NCBI RefSeq assembly: GCF_009671065.1
Contig: NZ_CP046027.1
Location: forward strand, 186,001-250,000
Origin: Neisseria brasiliensis
GTDB taxonomy: Bacteria > Pseudomonadota > Gammaproteobacteria > Burkholderiales > Neisseriaceae
Direction: 5' to 3'
Length of the DNA: 64,000 nt
The position numbers and the translations under genes were made by a program. Shown piece by piece: positions 49,626 through 58,930 of the stretch; the stretch's first letter is position 1; each line of letters begins with the position of its first letter. The notes below the pieces were generated by a model. The model made no database searches and had not been told where the DNA came from. It saw nothing but the letters and a program-made list of their open reading frames with translations.

Positions 49626-49781
49626 AATGAAGTTTCAGGGCAGGACGTGCCCGTAGCGTCTGTGAAGTGAGCCGTGCAGTAAGGCGGTCAGCAGCAGAAA
49701 CCCACCGAAGCGATTTGTGAATGGCTCAATGCCGTTCACAAATCGCCGTAGGAATTCCCTCCCTTCAGGGAGGGAAGGACG
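49500..49781 (+). ncRNA. Candidate omegaRNA (reRNA) of TnpB
   Basis: In IS605 elements the guide RNA covers the 3' end of tnpB and the right end, with the guide taken from flanking DNA. Here the 156 bp after tnpB are non-coding and rich in short hairpins (ACGTGCCCGTAGCGT, GATTTGTGAAT...GTTCACAAATC, TTCCCTCCC/GGGAGGGAA). The guide would begin about 49782, in the end of kdsB. Position by analogy only. Confidence 0.4.
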
Positions 49782-50540
49782 TCAAGCTTGAAACACCTGC
49801 AACACGCGTTCTAAATCTTCCTGCGTGTCCACACCGGCGGCCGGTGCGTGGTCGGTGACTTCCACCGCAATCGGGAAGCCGTACCACAATACGCGCAATT
49901 GTTCCAACGATTCAATGGTTTCCAGCGGTGACACGCTCATTTCGGCATAGCGTTGCAGGAAGCCGGCGCGGTAGGCGTAAATGCCGATGTGGCGCAAGAC
50001 CGGTGTTTCCTGCGGCAATTCATGCAGATTTTCGCGCATGGTGTCGCGCGGGAACGGAATCGGTGCGCGGCTGAAATACATGGCATTGCGGTTTTTATCC
50101 AGCAACACTTTGACCACGTTCGGATTCATAAATTCATCAAAATCGTGCAATTCATGCGCGGCAGTGGCCATTTGCACATTGTTTTCCACCAACACTTCGG
50201 CGGTGCGGTTGATCAGTTCCGGCTCGATTAACGGCTCGTCGCCCTGCACATTCACCACGATCAAATGCTGCGGCAAATTCAGCTTTTTCACCGCTTCGGC
50301 TAAACGCGTGCTGCCGCTCTCATGCGTATCGGCCGTCATCACCACTTCCACGCCGTGCGCTTGGCAAGCCGCTTGAATGTCGGCGTGATCGGTAGCTACC
50401 ACCACGCGCGCGGCATGACTTTTGGCGGCCTGCTCGGCCACGCGCACCACCATCGGTTTGCCGTGAATATCGGCCAACGCCTTACCCGGCAAGCGTGAAG
50501 ACGACAAACGCGCCGGAATCAACACCACAAATTCGGTCAT
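49782..50540 (-). CDS. kdsB: 3-deoxy-manno-octulosonate cytidylyltransferase (CMP-Kdo synthetase)
   Basis: This 252-residue enzyme activates Kdo for lipid A acylation and core assembly. Motifs are [19 protein letters not shown] at the N-terminus, [16 protein letters not shown], and [15 protein letters not shown]. The IS605 element ends at its stop codon, leaving the gene whole but removing its original terminator. The start overlaps the Trm112-like gene by 4 bases. Confidence 0.95.
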   Translation of the reverse strand: MTEFVVLIPARLSSSRLPGKALADIHGKPMVVRVAEQAAKSHAARVVVATDHADIQAACQAHGVEVVMTADTHESGSTRLAEAVKKLNLPQHLIVVNVQGDEPLIEPELINRTAEVLVENNVQMATAAHELHDFDEFMNPNVVKVLLDKNRNAMYFSRAPIPFPRDTMRENLHELPQETPVLRHIGIYAYRAGFLQRYAEMSVSPLETIESLEQLRVLWYGFPIAVEVTDHAPAAGVDTQEDLERVLQVFQA

Positions 50541-50719
50541 GCGTGCAATTCCTCTTCGGTCAATTCACGCGCTTCGTTTTGCAGCATAAACGGAATGCCG
50601 TCACGAATCGGATAAGCCAATTTCGCTTGGCGGCTCCACAATTCCTGCTTGTCTTGATGGTATTCGAGCGGGCCTTTGGTTACGGGGCAGACCAAGATGT
50701 CTAAGAATTTTTTTTCCAT
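50537..50719 (-). CDS. Trm112-family small protein (YcaR-like)
   Basis: This 60-residue protein has the Trm112/DUF343 pattern [17 protein letters not shown] and [13 protein letters not shown]. Only one Cys is left, so zinc binding is doubtful. In Neisseria-like and enteric genomes it lies between lpxK and kdsB, as here, and is coupled to kdsB by overlap. The function in bacteria is not settled. Confidence 0.87.
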   Translation of the reverse strand: MEKKFLDILVCPVTKGPLEYHQDKQELWSRQAKLAYPIRDGIPFMLQNEARELTEEELHA

Positions 50720-50770
50720 GGTTTCGGCTTTCTTTGGGAAAGTGGTTGGCGGTCGTCTGACGGGTTTGCT

Positions 50771-51817
50771 TCAATCTTCATCACACCGCTTGGCTGACGA
50801 TTCGATATTCAGACAGCCTAATACAAAATCAGCTAAATCAGGCTCGATTATCGCACAAATAGGCAACACCCACACATGATTTAAAGCATCGGAATCAAGG
50901 CCGTCTGAAAGTTTCACCGCGTCTTTTTCGGTGATGAACACAAAATCAGCGCGTGGCAAATCCTGCGGCGTGATGGCGGCATGGTCGGGCAGCGCCAGCG
51001 TTTGTTGCAATTCAATGCCCAGCGCACGCAAAGAATTAAAAAAACGCTCCGGCCTAGCAATGCCTGCCGCGGCGGCGACATGGCTGTTTTTCAGACGGCC
51101 TAAATCTAATTTTTCAGACGGCCGGTTCAAACGATAAATCTGGCCGCTTTCCACACGGCTGGCAAACATATGTTCAGACGGCCTAAAGGTCGGATTTTGC
51201 CCACCGCTGACCACCACCGCATCCACCGAAGCCAAGCGCGATAAAGGTTCGCGCAAGCCGCCGTTGGGCAGCAAATCCAAATCGTTACGCGCGGTATCGG
51301 CAAACGGAAACACCACAATTTCAATATCGCGCTGCAAAGCATAGTGTTGCAAACCGTCATCAGCCACAATAATTTGCACATGCGGATGAGCCGCCAACAA
51401 CGCCCGCCCTGCCGCCACCCGACTGCTGCCGACCGCTACCGGCGCACCGGTTTGACGATACAGCAGCAAAGGCTCGTCACCGGCTTGCGCGGCGGTGCTG
51501 TTTGCAGTCAACACATGCACATTTTTTTCCGTCCGCCCATAACCGCGGCTGATGATGCCCACGTTTACCCCGCGCTGCTGCAAACCCGACACCAGCGCAG
51601 ACACAATCGGCGTTTTACCCGCGCCACCCGCGTGAATATTGCCCACCACCGCCACCGGCACCTGCAATTTTTCGCTCGGCGTGCGCCCCGCCAAAAAATC
51701 CTGCCGCCGCTTGACCGCAATGCGGGCGAACACGGCCGACAAAGGCTTCAGTAACACACGCAGCCACGGCTTGGGCTGTTGCCAATGTTGTTCAATAATT
51801 TGATGCAGCTTGGGCAT
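50771..51817 (-). CDS. lpxK: Tetraacyldisaccharide 4'-kinase
   Basis: This 348-residue inner-membrane kinase phosphorylates the lipid A precursor at 4'. N-terminal membrane-associated helix (about 15-40), P-loop [20 protein letters not shown] and the [11 protein letters not shown] catalytic segment. The coding region holds several in-frame uptake sequences (read as RPSE, NRPSEK, LGRLKN and LSDGLDS), mostly in the C-terminal half. It heads the lpxK-ycaR-kdsB set. Confidence 0.94.
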   Translation of the reverse strand: MPKLHQIIEQHWQQPKPWLRVLLKPLSAVFARIAVKRRQDFLAGRTPSEKLQVPVAVVGNIHAGGAGKTPIVSALVSGLQQRGVNVGIISRGYGRTEKNVHVLTANSTAAQAGDEPLLLYRQTGAPVAVGSSRVAAGRALLAAHPHVQIIVADDGLQHYALQRDIEIVVFPFADTARNDLDLLPNGGLREPLSRLASVDAVVVSGGQNPTFRPSEHMFASRVESGQIYRLNRPSEKLDLGRLKNSHVAAAAGIARPERFFNSLRALGIELQQTLALPDHAAITPQDLPRADFVFITEKDAVKLSDGLDSDALNHVWVLPICAIIEPDLADFVLGCLNIESSAKRCDED

Positions 51818-51897
51818 TCAGACGGCCTTTGTGAACTGGGAACGATAATATAGCATTGAAAGGGAAAAGATATAAAGTTTACCCTCAATATAATCTG

Positions 51898-51935
51898 CTT
51901 TCAGACGGCCTTTTCTTCACAAGGCCGTCTGAAAG
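51898..51935 (-). repeat. Inverted DUS pair between lpxK and xseA
   Basis: CTTTCAGACGGCC...GGCCGTCTGAAAG in the divergent promoter region; uptake or attenuation role. Confidence 0.6.
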
Positions 51936-51998
51936 CATAGCTTGAATGCAACGAAAACCTTTATAATCCCCACTTTCCCCTAATCCCCAACACCCGCC

Positions 51999-53354
51999 AT
52001 GTCCGATTTATTCACCGCTGCTTCCCTATCCGTTTCCGAACTCAACGCGCTGGCCAAAAACCTGCTGGAAGACCATCTTTCCGGTTTGTGGATTGCGGGC
52101 GAGGTGTCGAATCTCACGCGGGCGGCGAGCGGGCATTATTATTTTTCGCTGAAAGACAGCCGCGCGCAGGTGCGTTGTGCGATGTTTAAGGGGGCAGCGG
52201 TACGTTTGAGCCAGCCTTTGAAGGAAGGCGATCACATCGAAGTCAGCGGCAAAATCAGCATTTACGAGGCGCGCGGTGAATTTCAGATTACGGTCAACGA
52301 AGTACGCATGGTTGGTTTGGGGCGTTTGTATGAGGCGTATGAAAAGCTGAAAGCCAAATTGCAGCTTGAGGGCGTGTTCGATTTGGCACGCAAAAAGCCG
52401 CTGCCCCCCCATCCGCAAACCATTGGCATTGTCACCAGCTTGGCGGCGGCAGCTTTGCGTGATGTGGCGTCGACGCTGAAACGCCGTGCGCCGGAAATTC
52501 CGGTGATTATTTACCCGACCGCGGTGCAAGGTGCAGGCAGCGAATTGCAGATTGCCCAAGCGATTCAGACGGCCTCGGCGCGGGCGGAATGTGATGTGTT
52601 GATTGTGTGTCGCGGCGGCGGCAGCATTGAAGATTTGTGGGCGTTTAACGAAGAGCCAGTGGTGCGGGCGATTGAGCAATGCGCGATTCCGGTGGTCAGC
52701 GGTGTAGGCCATGAAACGGATTTCACGCTGGCAGATTTTGTGGCCGATGTGCGCGCCCCTACACCAACCGGTGCGGCGGAATTGGTCAGCCCTAACCGTT
52801 TGGAATCACTGCATAAATTAGCACAAGCACAAGGCCGTCTGAAAACGGTGTTGCAACAGCGTTATTATGATGCCAGTCAGAAAGTGGATTGGCTGGCGCG
52901 ACAAATCCGTCATCCGCGCCAAAAGTTAACCGAGCAGCGCGTGCAAGTGCAAGGCTTGGCGCAGCATTTGCGCTTTGCCATGCAGCAAAACCACCGCTTC
53001 AACACGCAACAATTGTCGCGCCAAACACAGGCTTTACGCCATTTGCGCCTTGATGTTTCGCAGCCGAAACGTGAAGTAGCACAATTTCAGACGGCCTTAG
53101 CGCAATCGTTTGCCATTTTGCTGAAACAACGCCGTCAAACCTTGGAAAAACAATCTGCGCTATTGGAAGCCGTGTCGCCGCAACACATTTTGGCACGCGG
53201 TTTTTCGGTGGTGAAAAACAGCCGCGGCCAAGTGGTGCAAAGTTCGGCCGGATTGAAGCAAGGCCAAAAGCTGCATATTGTGTTTGCCGATGGTGAAACC
53301 GATGTGCGCGTTACTGGCGAAACGGCGCAGCCTGATTTGTTTGATTTTTCGTGA
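51999..53354 (+). CDS. xseA: Exodeoxyribonuclease VII large subunit
   Basis: This 451-residue subunit degrades single-stranded DNA with XseB. An N-terminal OB domain (GLWIAGEVSNLTRAASGHYYF) precedes the catalytic region (IGIVTSLAAAALRDV, CRGGGSIEDLWAFNEE, GVGHETDFTLADFVADVRAP) and a long coiled-coil C-terminal part (about 260-430). Three uptake sequences lie in frame (IQTASA, QGRLKTV, FQTALAQ). Confidence 0.94.
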   Translation: MSDLFTAASLSVSELNALAKNLLEDHLSGLWIAGEVSNLTRAASGHYYFSLKDSRAQVRCAMFKGAAVRLSQPLKEGDHIEVSGKISIYEARGEFQITVNEVRMVGLGRLYEAYEKLKAKLQLEGVFDLARKKPLPPHPQTIGIVTSLAAAALRDVASTLKRRAPEIPVIIYPTAVQGAGSELQIAQAIQTASARAECDVLIVCRGGGSIEDLWAFNEEPVVRAIEQCAIPVVSGVGHETDFTLADFVADVRAPTPTGAAELVSPNRLESLHKLAQAQGRLKTVLQQRYYDASQKVDWLARQIRHPRQKLTEQRVQVQGLAQHLRFAMQQNHRFNTQQLSRQTQALRHLRLDVSQPKREVAQFQTALAQSFAILLKQRRQTLEKQSALLEAVSPQHILARGFSVVKNSRGQVVQSSAGLKQGQKLHIVFADGETDVRVTGETAQPDLFDFS

Positions 53355-53478
53355 AGCCGTCGTCAGGCCGGTAAAAATACGAAAACCGCCGATACCTGAG
53401 CTCTTTGAGAGTTGCCATCATTTGAGAAACGGTATAAGGTATCCCTACATTCAATAACATGCATTCTTACGGAAAAAT

Positions 53479-54240
53479 ATGGAAAACATGGAAAACCCCA
53501 ACCCGGTTCCGCCACGCGCGTCTTTACGTCAGAACAGCATTTACCTTTTGCCCAATTCCTTCACGATTGCGGCGCTTTTCGCCGCGTTTTACGCCATCAC
53601 CCAAGCCATGCACGGCCAATATGAAACGGCGGCGATTGCGGTGTTTATCGCCATGCTGCTCGATGGCATGGACGGCCGCGTCGCCCGCCTGACCAATTCG
53701 CAAAGTGCGTTCGGCGAGCAGCTCGACAGCTTGGCCGATATGGTCAGCTTCGGCGTGGCACCTGCCTTGATTGCCTATAAATGGCAGCTTTGGCAGTTCG
53801 GCAAAATCGGCTATTCGGTCGCCTTTATCTATTGCGCCTGCGCTGCTTTGCGTTTGGCTTTGTTCAACACCTTAATCGGCAAAGTGGACAAACGCTGGTT
53901 TATCGGCATTCCAAGCCCGACCGCCGCCGCGCTGATTGTCGGCCTGATTTGGGTCAACCACAGCGTCGAGCGTTTCCCCGGCGTACATTGGTGGGCGCTG
54001 GGCATTACGCTGTTTGCCGGTTTGTCGATGATTGCGCAAATTCCGTTTTGGAGCTTTAAAGAAATCAATATCCGCCGCAAGGTGCCATTTATGGGCATGG
54101 TGCTGGCCGTGTTGATTTTGCTGCTGGTGACGTGGGAACCGTTGCTGGTGTTATTCTTATTCTTCTTCGGCTACAGCCTGTCGGGCTATATTCTGGCGGC
54201 GCGCCGTTGGTTGCGCAAACGCCGCCATAAAACCGCTTAA
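53479..54240 (+). CDS. pssA: CDP-diacylglycerol-serine O-phosphatidyltransferase
   Basis: This 253-residue polytopic enzyme makes phosphatidylserine, precursor of phosphatidylethanolamine. The CDP-alcohol motif is DGMDGRVARL, then FGEQLDSLADM. N-terminal RQNSIYLLPNSFTIAALF and several membrane helices follow the family. The TSUP gene follows 6 bp later, suggesting co-transcription. Phosphatidylethanolamine is also the donor for the transferase at 8132. Confidence 0.93.
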   Translation: MENMENPNPVPPRASLRQNSIYLLPNSFTIAALFAAFYAITQAMHGQYETAAIAVFIAMLLDGMDGRVARLTNSQSAFGEQLDSLADMVSFGVAPALIAYKWQLWQFGKIGYSVAFIYCACAALRLALFNTLIGKVDKRWFIGIPSPTAAALIVGLIWVNHSVERFPGVHWWALGITLFAGLSMIAQIPFWSFKEINIRRKVPFMGMVLAVLILLLVTWEPLLVLFLFFFGYSLSGYILAARRWLRKRRHKTA

Positions 54241-54246
54241 TGTTCA

Positions 54247-55053
54247 ATGGATAATCTTGATGTGATTCTCGCGCTGCTGGCTGGCGGCAGCGCGGCCGGT
54301 TTTTTGGCCGGTCTGTTTGGCGTCGGCGGCGGCACGATTATCGTGCCGATTGTTTTGTGGGTATTGCATTTGCAATATGGCGGCGAACACCCTTACGCCC
54401 AGCATTTGGCCATTGGTTCATCGTTTGCCGTGATGGTGTTTACCACTTTATCCAGCATGTATGCGCAACACAAAAAACGCGCTATCGGTTGGCCGACTGT
54501 CGGCAAAATGTCGCCCGGTATGATTGGCGGTGTGTTTATCGGCGCGGCTTCGGCCAAATTTATCCCCACTTACGGGCTGCAAATTTTCTTTATCGTATTC
54601 ATCACGTTGATTGCCCTGCGCACACTGATGAACAGCAAAACCGTGCCTTCACGCCATCTGCCCGGTTTTGCCGGACTCAGCAGCGTAGGCGTGATTTTCG
54701 GCACGGCATCAAGCTGGGTTGGTGTGGGTGGCGGCTCGTTGTCGGTACCGTTTTTAATGTATTGCAATATGCCGGCACACCGCGCCATCGGCACTTCCAG
54801 CGGATTGGCGTGGCCGATTGCGGTGGCGGGCACAATCGGTTATTTGGCCGCAGGCTGGCAGATTGCGGATTTACCTGAAGGCTCGCTGGGCTTTGTTTAT
54901 TTACCTGCGGTATTGGTATTAAGCATTGCAACCATGTTGTTTGCCCCGCTGGGCGTGAAATTTTCGCACAAACTGCCTGCGGATAAATTGAAAAAAACTT
55001 TTGGTGTGTTGTTGCTGTTGATTGCACTGCGTATGTTGTGGAAGTTGTTATAA
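54247..55053 (+). CDS. TSUP-family (TauE/SafE) transporter
   Basis: This 268-residue membrane protein has about eight helices and the duplicated TSUP motif: GFLAGLFGVGGGTIIVPIVLW near the N-terminus and ASSWVGVGGGSLSVPFL in the second half. The family exports or imports sulfur-containing organic anions or sulfite; substrate unknown. It is in an operon with pssA and ends 10 bp before a MITE. Confidence 0.88.
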   Translation: MDNLDVILALLAGGSAAGFLAGLFGVGGGTIIVPIVLWVLHLQYGGEHPYAQHLAIGSSFAVMVFTTLSSMYAQHKKRAIGWPTVGKMSPGMIGGVFIGAASAKFIPTYGLQIFFIVFITLIALRTLMNSKTVPSRHLPGFAGLSSVGVIFGTASSWVGVGGGSLSVPFLMYCNMPAHRAIGTSSGLAWPIAVAGTIGYLAAGWQIADLPEGSLGFVYLPAVLVLSIATMLFAPLGVKFSHKLPADKLKKTFGVLLLLIALRMLWKLL

Positions 55054-55063
55054 ATGAAAGGCC

Positions 55064-55205
55064 GAGACCTTTGCAAAACCCTAGATTTGAGTACGGTTCA
55101 AAGTTGTAGCAGCGCAGAAAGCGAAGACATATCACAAAGATAGGCAAGCTTTCGAGCAGCACATAACGAAGAAATGTGCAAAGATGGGGAGTTTGCAAAG
55201 GTCTC
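55064..55205. mobile_element. 143-bp MITE, copy 5
   Basis: 142 bp here. Ends GAGACCTTTGCAAAACCC and GTTTGCAAAGGTCTC. Flanked by AGGCC and GGCCT, four bases GGCC duplicated, between the convergent TSUP and UreH-like genes. Confidence 0.85.
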
Positions 55206-55228
55206 GGCCTTTGAACATCATGCCCAGT

Positions 55229-55897
55229 TTACCTAAAAAATACGGCCAAACGCCACACGGCCCACGCCGCCACCAGTAGTCCGGCGATTAAACGCACCTT
55301 GCGGTTTTGCAAAAAGCTTTTCAACTGCGCGGCAAAGAAACCCATTGCGAGCAAATTCGGCAACGTACCCAACGCAAACGCCAGCATATACAGGCCGCCA
55401 TGCCATGCGTTGCCGCTGCCTAAAGCATACAAAGACGCGCTGTACACCAAACCGCACGGCAGCCAGCCCCACAGCATGCCCACTGCGAAACACGCCGGAA
55501 TCGAGCGGATGGGTAACAGCTTGTTCAAGACAGGATTTAAGCGCTTCCACACCGGCCGCCCCAACCCTTCGATTTTGGTCGCCACGCTGGAAATGCCCGC
55601 CAAATAAAGCCCCAGCAACAACAGCAACACATTGGCCGCAACATACAAAATATTTTGCAGCCAACGCGTTTCATCCAGCGAAATCCCAACTTGCCCAACC
55701 AAGCCTAAAATCAAACCAATCAACACATAGCTGCTCACGCGCCCCAAATTCAGCAAAATAATCAGCCCTGCCCGATTCAGATTGGGCGGCAGCTGCAACA
55801 CAAATGCGCTGCTCAAGCCGCCGCACATGCCTGCGCAATGACCGCCGCCGAAAAAGCCGAGCAGAAAAAGGGTGAGCAAAGTGATTTCGTTGTTCAT
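55229..55897 (-). CDS. UreH/TauE-like membrane protein with HCxxMCGG motif
   Basis: This 222-residue protein has six membrane segments and starts with FLLGFFGGGHCAGMCGG, the metal-associated motif of the UreH_2/DsbD-like transporter group. WGWLPCGLVYSASLYALGSG in the second half repeats a Pro-Cys-Gly motif. Related proteins occur beside cbb3 oxidase genes and have been linked to copper handling; that link is inference here. Confidence 0.82.
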   Translation of the reverse strand: MNNEITLLTLFLLGFFGGGHCAGMCGGLSSAFVLQLPPNLNRAGLIILLNLGRVSSYVLIGLILGLVGQVGISLDETRWLQNILYVAANVLLLLLGLYLAGISSVATKIEGLGRPVWKRLNPVLNKLLPIRSIPACFAVGMLWGWLPCGLVYSASLYALGSGNAWHGGLYMLAFALGTLPNLLAMGFFAAQLKSFLQNRKVRLIAGLLVAAWAVWRLAVFFR

Positions 55898-56075
55898 GGT
55901 AGGTTTGCGGGTAAAGTTTCAGATTGTTATTGTAGCAATAATGAAGGCTGGCCGCCTGCATTTGTAAAACAAGGTAATACAAGCCTTGCCCTGCTTGTAT
56001 TTCGGCGCGTTTCGTATGATTATTGATTTATTCGGATAAACCGAATTTTTTAAACACATTTAAAGGAGTGGATTT

Positions 56076-56552
56076 ATGGGTTTGTTCAGCTTTATTAAAA
56101 ACGCAGGCGAAAAACTGTTTGGTAAAGACGAAAAAGAAGTGGCGGCACAAGCAGCTGCCAACGTCGATGATTTGAACACCAAAGCAGCGGCTGCTATTCA
56201 AACATACATCGAAAAACAAAACTTAGGCCTGACCGGCTTGGCCGTGGCTTTCGATGGCGCCAGCGGTAAAGTAACCTTGAGCGGCTCCGCCCCTTCACAA
56301 GAAGCAGCCGAAAAAGCCGTTTTGGCAGCGGGCAACGTGACCGGGGTTTCTGATGTCGACAACAACCTGCAATTCCCTGCCGAAGCAGCAGCACAATACC
56401 ACGACGTAGTCAGCGGCGACACTTTGTCTGCCATCGCGAAAAAATATTACGGCGATGCCAACCAATACATGAAAATCTTTGAAGCCAACAAACCAATGTT
56501 GAGCCACCCTGATAAAATCTACGTGGGTCAGAAATTGCGTATTCCTGCGTAA
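56076..56552 (+). CDS. kbp: BON-LysM protein (Kbp/YgaU-like)
   Basis: This 158-residue cytoplasmic protein has a short amphipathic start, a BON domain (about 40-100, GLAVAFDGASGKVTLSGSAPS, GNVTGVSDVDNNL) and a C-terminal LysM domain (about 107-157, VVSGDTLSAIAKKYYGDAN, KIYVGQKLRIPA). E. coli Kbp binds potassium. AAAGGAGTG lies at good distance. It ends at a compensated variant-DUS hairpin. Confidence 0.9.
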   Translation: MGLFSFIKNAGEKLFGKDEKEVAAQAAANVDDLNTKAAAAIQTYIEKQNLGLTGLAVAFDGASGKVTLSGSAPSQEAAEKAVLAAGNVTGVSDVDNNLQFPAEAAAQYHDVVSGDTLSAIAKKYYGDANQYMKIFEANKPMLSHPDKIYVGQKLRIPA

Positions 56553-56570
56553 TAAATTGATTTGATGATA

Positions 56571-56606
56571 AAAGACCGTCTGAAATTTTCTTCAGACGGT
56601 CTTTTG
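56571..56606 (+). terminator. Variant DUS terminator after the LysM gene
   Basis: AAAGACCGTCTGAA / TTCAGACGGTCTTTT. Both arms carry the same G-to-A change, so the stem is fully paired while the uptake core is altered. Confidence 0.88.
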
Positions 56607-56721
56607 TATGGCTATCTAGTCGTTTTGACATAGAAATAAAACAAGGCAACAACGGCTGCCACGTACACCCAACACATGAGTAAGTTGTAACGCTGTATCA
56701 CATTATTTCTATTTTAAACAA

Positions 56722-57465
56722 GGGGCTTAGGAAGCAAAAATATTAAATTGGGTTATTTCGAAGCATCTTCATTAATATTTTACCTAAATCTTCATGCCGG
56801 TGGTTAAACCTAAACTCCGTTTCTTTGAGATGCAGATAAAACATCTCTTTGGAAATACCATGAAATTTAGCCAAACGCCCCTTAGCATAACTCCAAAAAG
56901 ATTCAATACCATTGATATGTTGCTTTCCTCGAGCAAACTCATTAGAACCGTGATGAACACGGTAATGCTTTCATAGCCCATATCGACAAGACCGTCATAT
57001 GCTTTCCAGCCGTCAGTATTGATTTCGCTGTCAGCGGATATGTGGCCGCGTATAACCTTGATGAGTGAAGCTTTCGAAGCGTCCGGAACGATTTCCGTAT
57101 AGACCACGCCATTGCGTTTCAGTATGCCAAATACGATGGTTCTACCTGACGCTCCGCGACCGCGCTTACCCCTGATACGTCGCGCACCAAAGTAAGATTC
57201 ATCTAATTCGACCACACCGGACAGTGGTGAGCTTTGTTCGCACAGAGCGGCAATCCTGTGTCTGATTTTCAGGAAAATAGGATTGATGCTGCGTACACTA
57301 ATGCCGGTCATTTTAGCGGTATCGGAAGCGGTCAAATCAAGAGCGAAACAGCGAATTATTTCTCTAAATTTCTGCTCTGAAATTTTGCTGAACTTTTGAT
57401 ACTTATTTTTTAGTTTCATATTAGGAGCTTATCAGGTTTTTTGATGATTTTGCTTCCTAAGCCCC
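56722..57465 (-). mobile_element. IS1016-type element (IS1595 family), copy B
   Basis: 744 bp, same inverted repeats and same internal sequence as the copy at 40867. The 7-bp string TAAACAA is duplicated on both sides. Its end lies 12 bp from the stop codon of the DUF333 lipoprotein. Confidence 0.9.
56743..57419 (-). pseudogene. IS1016-type transposase with frameshift, copy B
   Basis: Same sequence as copy A, including the missing A in GAAAGCAT (about 56967-56973), so the C-terminal third is in another frame. The open frame without correction ends at 56784 (211 residues). Confidence 0.85.
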
Positions 57466-57477
57466 TAAACAATTACA

Positions 57478-57714
57478 TTATTGATGGTGTTGACGGAAAT
57501 ATGCCCATTCTTCCACCACACTGCCATCGGGTAAGTGGCATTCGCCATATTCATTGTCTCGCGCATCTTTTTTGATTACCGACTTGCCACCCTGCTTCAC
57601 GCAAAATTCGGCAGCGGGATTAGCCATGCCGACTACCGGCGATTCAGGCTCGTTTTGTTGCGCGCAAGCGGCCAATGCAGCAGTGATAGCAGTCATCATT
57701 AAAACTTTCAACAT
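57478..57714 (-). CDS. DUF333 lipoprotein
   Basis: This 78-residue lipoprotein has the lipobox AALAAC (acylated Cys at residue 17) and the DUF333 core NPAAEFCVKQGGKSV, then GECHLPDGSVVEEWAYF. Family members are called hemolysin-like from old annotations; no role is proven. The IS1016 copy lies just past its 3' end. Confidence 0.87.
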   Translation of the reverse strand: MLKVLMMTAITAALAACAQQNEPESPVVGMANPAAEFCVKQGGKSVIKKDARDNEYGECHLPDGSVVEEWAYFRQHHQ

Positions 57715-57776
57715 TTTGTTTCCTTTTCATCATTTCAGGCAGGCCGTCTGAAAAACATAAAATCATTTAGGCAGCC

Positions 57777-58553
57777 TTATCCCACCCAACGCGGCACTTT
57801 TTGAAACAACTGATAAAAGTTGTCCGTGGTATACACAGCCACGTCTTCCACCGCTTCGCCACGCAGCTGGGCGATGAATTCAGCGGTATGGCGCACATAA
57901 GCCGGCTCGTTGCGTTTACCGCGTTTCGGCACCGGCGCAAGGAAAGGCGCATCGGTTTCCACCAGCATTCTGTCTTTCGGTACATATTTTGCCGCTTCCT
58001 GAATCTGCGACGCGTTTTTAAAGGTTACAATCCCGGAAAACGAAATATACAGCCCCAAATCCAATGCACCTTTGGCAAAGGCCACGTCTTCGGTGAAGCA
58101 ATGAATCACGCCGGAATGGGTTTGGCATTCTTTCAACATACGCAGCGTATCTTCGCCGGCATCGCGGGTATGCACGATTACCGGCAGACCGGTTTCATTT
58201 GCCGCTTGAATATGATCGGCAAAACGCTGATGCTGCCAAGCCAAATCGCCTTTGCACCAGTGGTAATCCAAACCGGTTTCCCCAATGCCGACCACTTTCG
58301 GATGCTGCGCCTGCGCCACCATTTCGGCCACGGTAAATTCTTCCGCTTCTTCGCTGTCGGGATGCACGCCGATGGTGCAGTAAATCTGCTCGTGTGCTTG
58401 GGCGATGGCAAACACTTCATCAAAGCTTTGCTTGCTCACGCTGATGGCGAGCGCTTGCTTGACTTCGTTTTCCGTCATATTAGCCAACACTTCCGGCAAA
58501 CGGTCGGCCAAGCCTTCAAAATTCAGATGACAATGTGAATCAATAAGTTGCAT
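57777..58553 (-). CDS. tatD: TatD-family metal-dependent hydrolase
   Basis: This 258-residue TIM-barrel nuclease/hydrolase (YcfH type) has metal ligands in LIDSHCHLNF, GIGETGLDYHW, VIVHTRDAGED and GVIHCFTED, and ETDAPFLAPVPKRGKRNEP. It follows pilZ and holB in the same direction, the conserved holB-pilZ-tatD order. Confidence 0.93.
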   Translation of the reverse strand: MQLIDSHCHLNFEGLADRLPEVLANMTENEVKQALAISVSKQSFDEVFAIAQAHEQIYCTIGVHPDSEEAEEFTVAEMVAQAQHPKVVGIGETGLDYHWCKGDLAWQHQRFADHIQAANETGLPVIVHTRDAGEDTLRMLKECQTHSGVIHCFTEDVAFAKGALDLGLYISFSGIVTFKNASQIQEAAKYVPKDRMLVETDAPFLAPVPKRGKRNEPAYVRHTAEFIAQLRGEAVEDVAVYTTDNFYQLFQKVPRWVG

Positions 58554-58570
58554 AAATAAATCGGCTTAAA

Positions 58571-58921
58571 TTAAAGGGTAAACGTGGCGCGGTCGCTGCG
58601 CAATGCATTGCCCAGCTCGCCTTCAATAATGGATTTGGTTTGTAGGCAGTTTTCGTGTGATGAAAACGCCAAACCAATGCCTTTCGGGCGGTTGGCCGAT
58701 GTGCGCGCCGGATTAATCCATGCCACTTTGGTCGGCAAATAGAGCTTGGGATGCTCGCCGATTTCTACCGCCAACAAGATGTCTTCGCCCAGCGAAAACA
58801 CATCATCGGTCGGCACAAACAGACCACCATGTTCAAAAAACGGCATATAGCAATTGTAAAGCGTGGTTTTTTCTTTTAATTTCAAAGCCATCATCTTGGC
58901 TGGAATTTCTTTAGTGCTCAT
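58571..58921 (-). CDS. pilZ: PilZ-domain protein
   Basis: This 116-residue protein is the stand-alone PilZ needed for type IV pilus biogenesis. Core: YNCYMPFFEHGGLFVPTDD and GIGLAFSSHE. The RxxxR and D/NxSxxG c-di-GMP motifs are absent, as in pilus PilZ proteins that do not bind c-di-GMP. It lies between holB and tatD. Confidence 0.9.
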   Translation of the reverse strand: MSTKEIPAKMMALKLKEKTTLYNCYMPFFEHGGLFVPTDDVFSLGEDILLAVEIGEHPKLYLPTKVAWINPARTSANRPKGIGLAFSSHENCLQTKSIIEGELGNALRSDRATFTL

Positions 58922-58930
58922 CGGGCGACC

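Larger units (their letters stand above)
47940..49781. mobile_element. IS200/IS605-family element with divergent tnpA and tnpB
   Basis: The element carries a Y1 transposase and a TnpB, transcribed divergently from a 44-bp gap. It has no inverted repeats, as expected. The left end has a subterminal hairpin region (CGCCGTTCACGGCG and GGACTGCGTAGCAGTCC, about 47957-48002). The right end has TTCCCTCCC-TTCA-GGGAGGGAA (49755-49776), ending at the kdsB stop codon. Exact cleavage sites cannot be fixed without an empty site. Confidence 0.8.
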
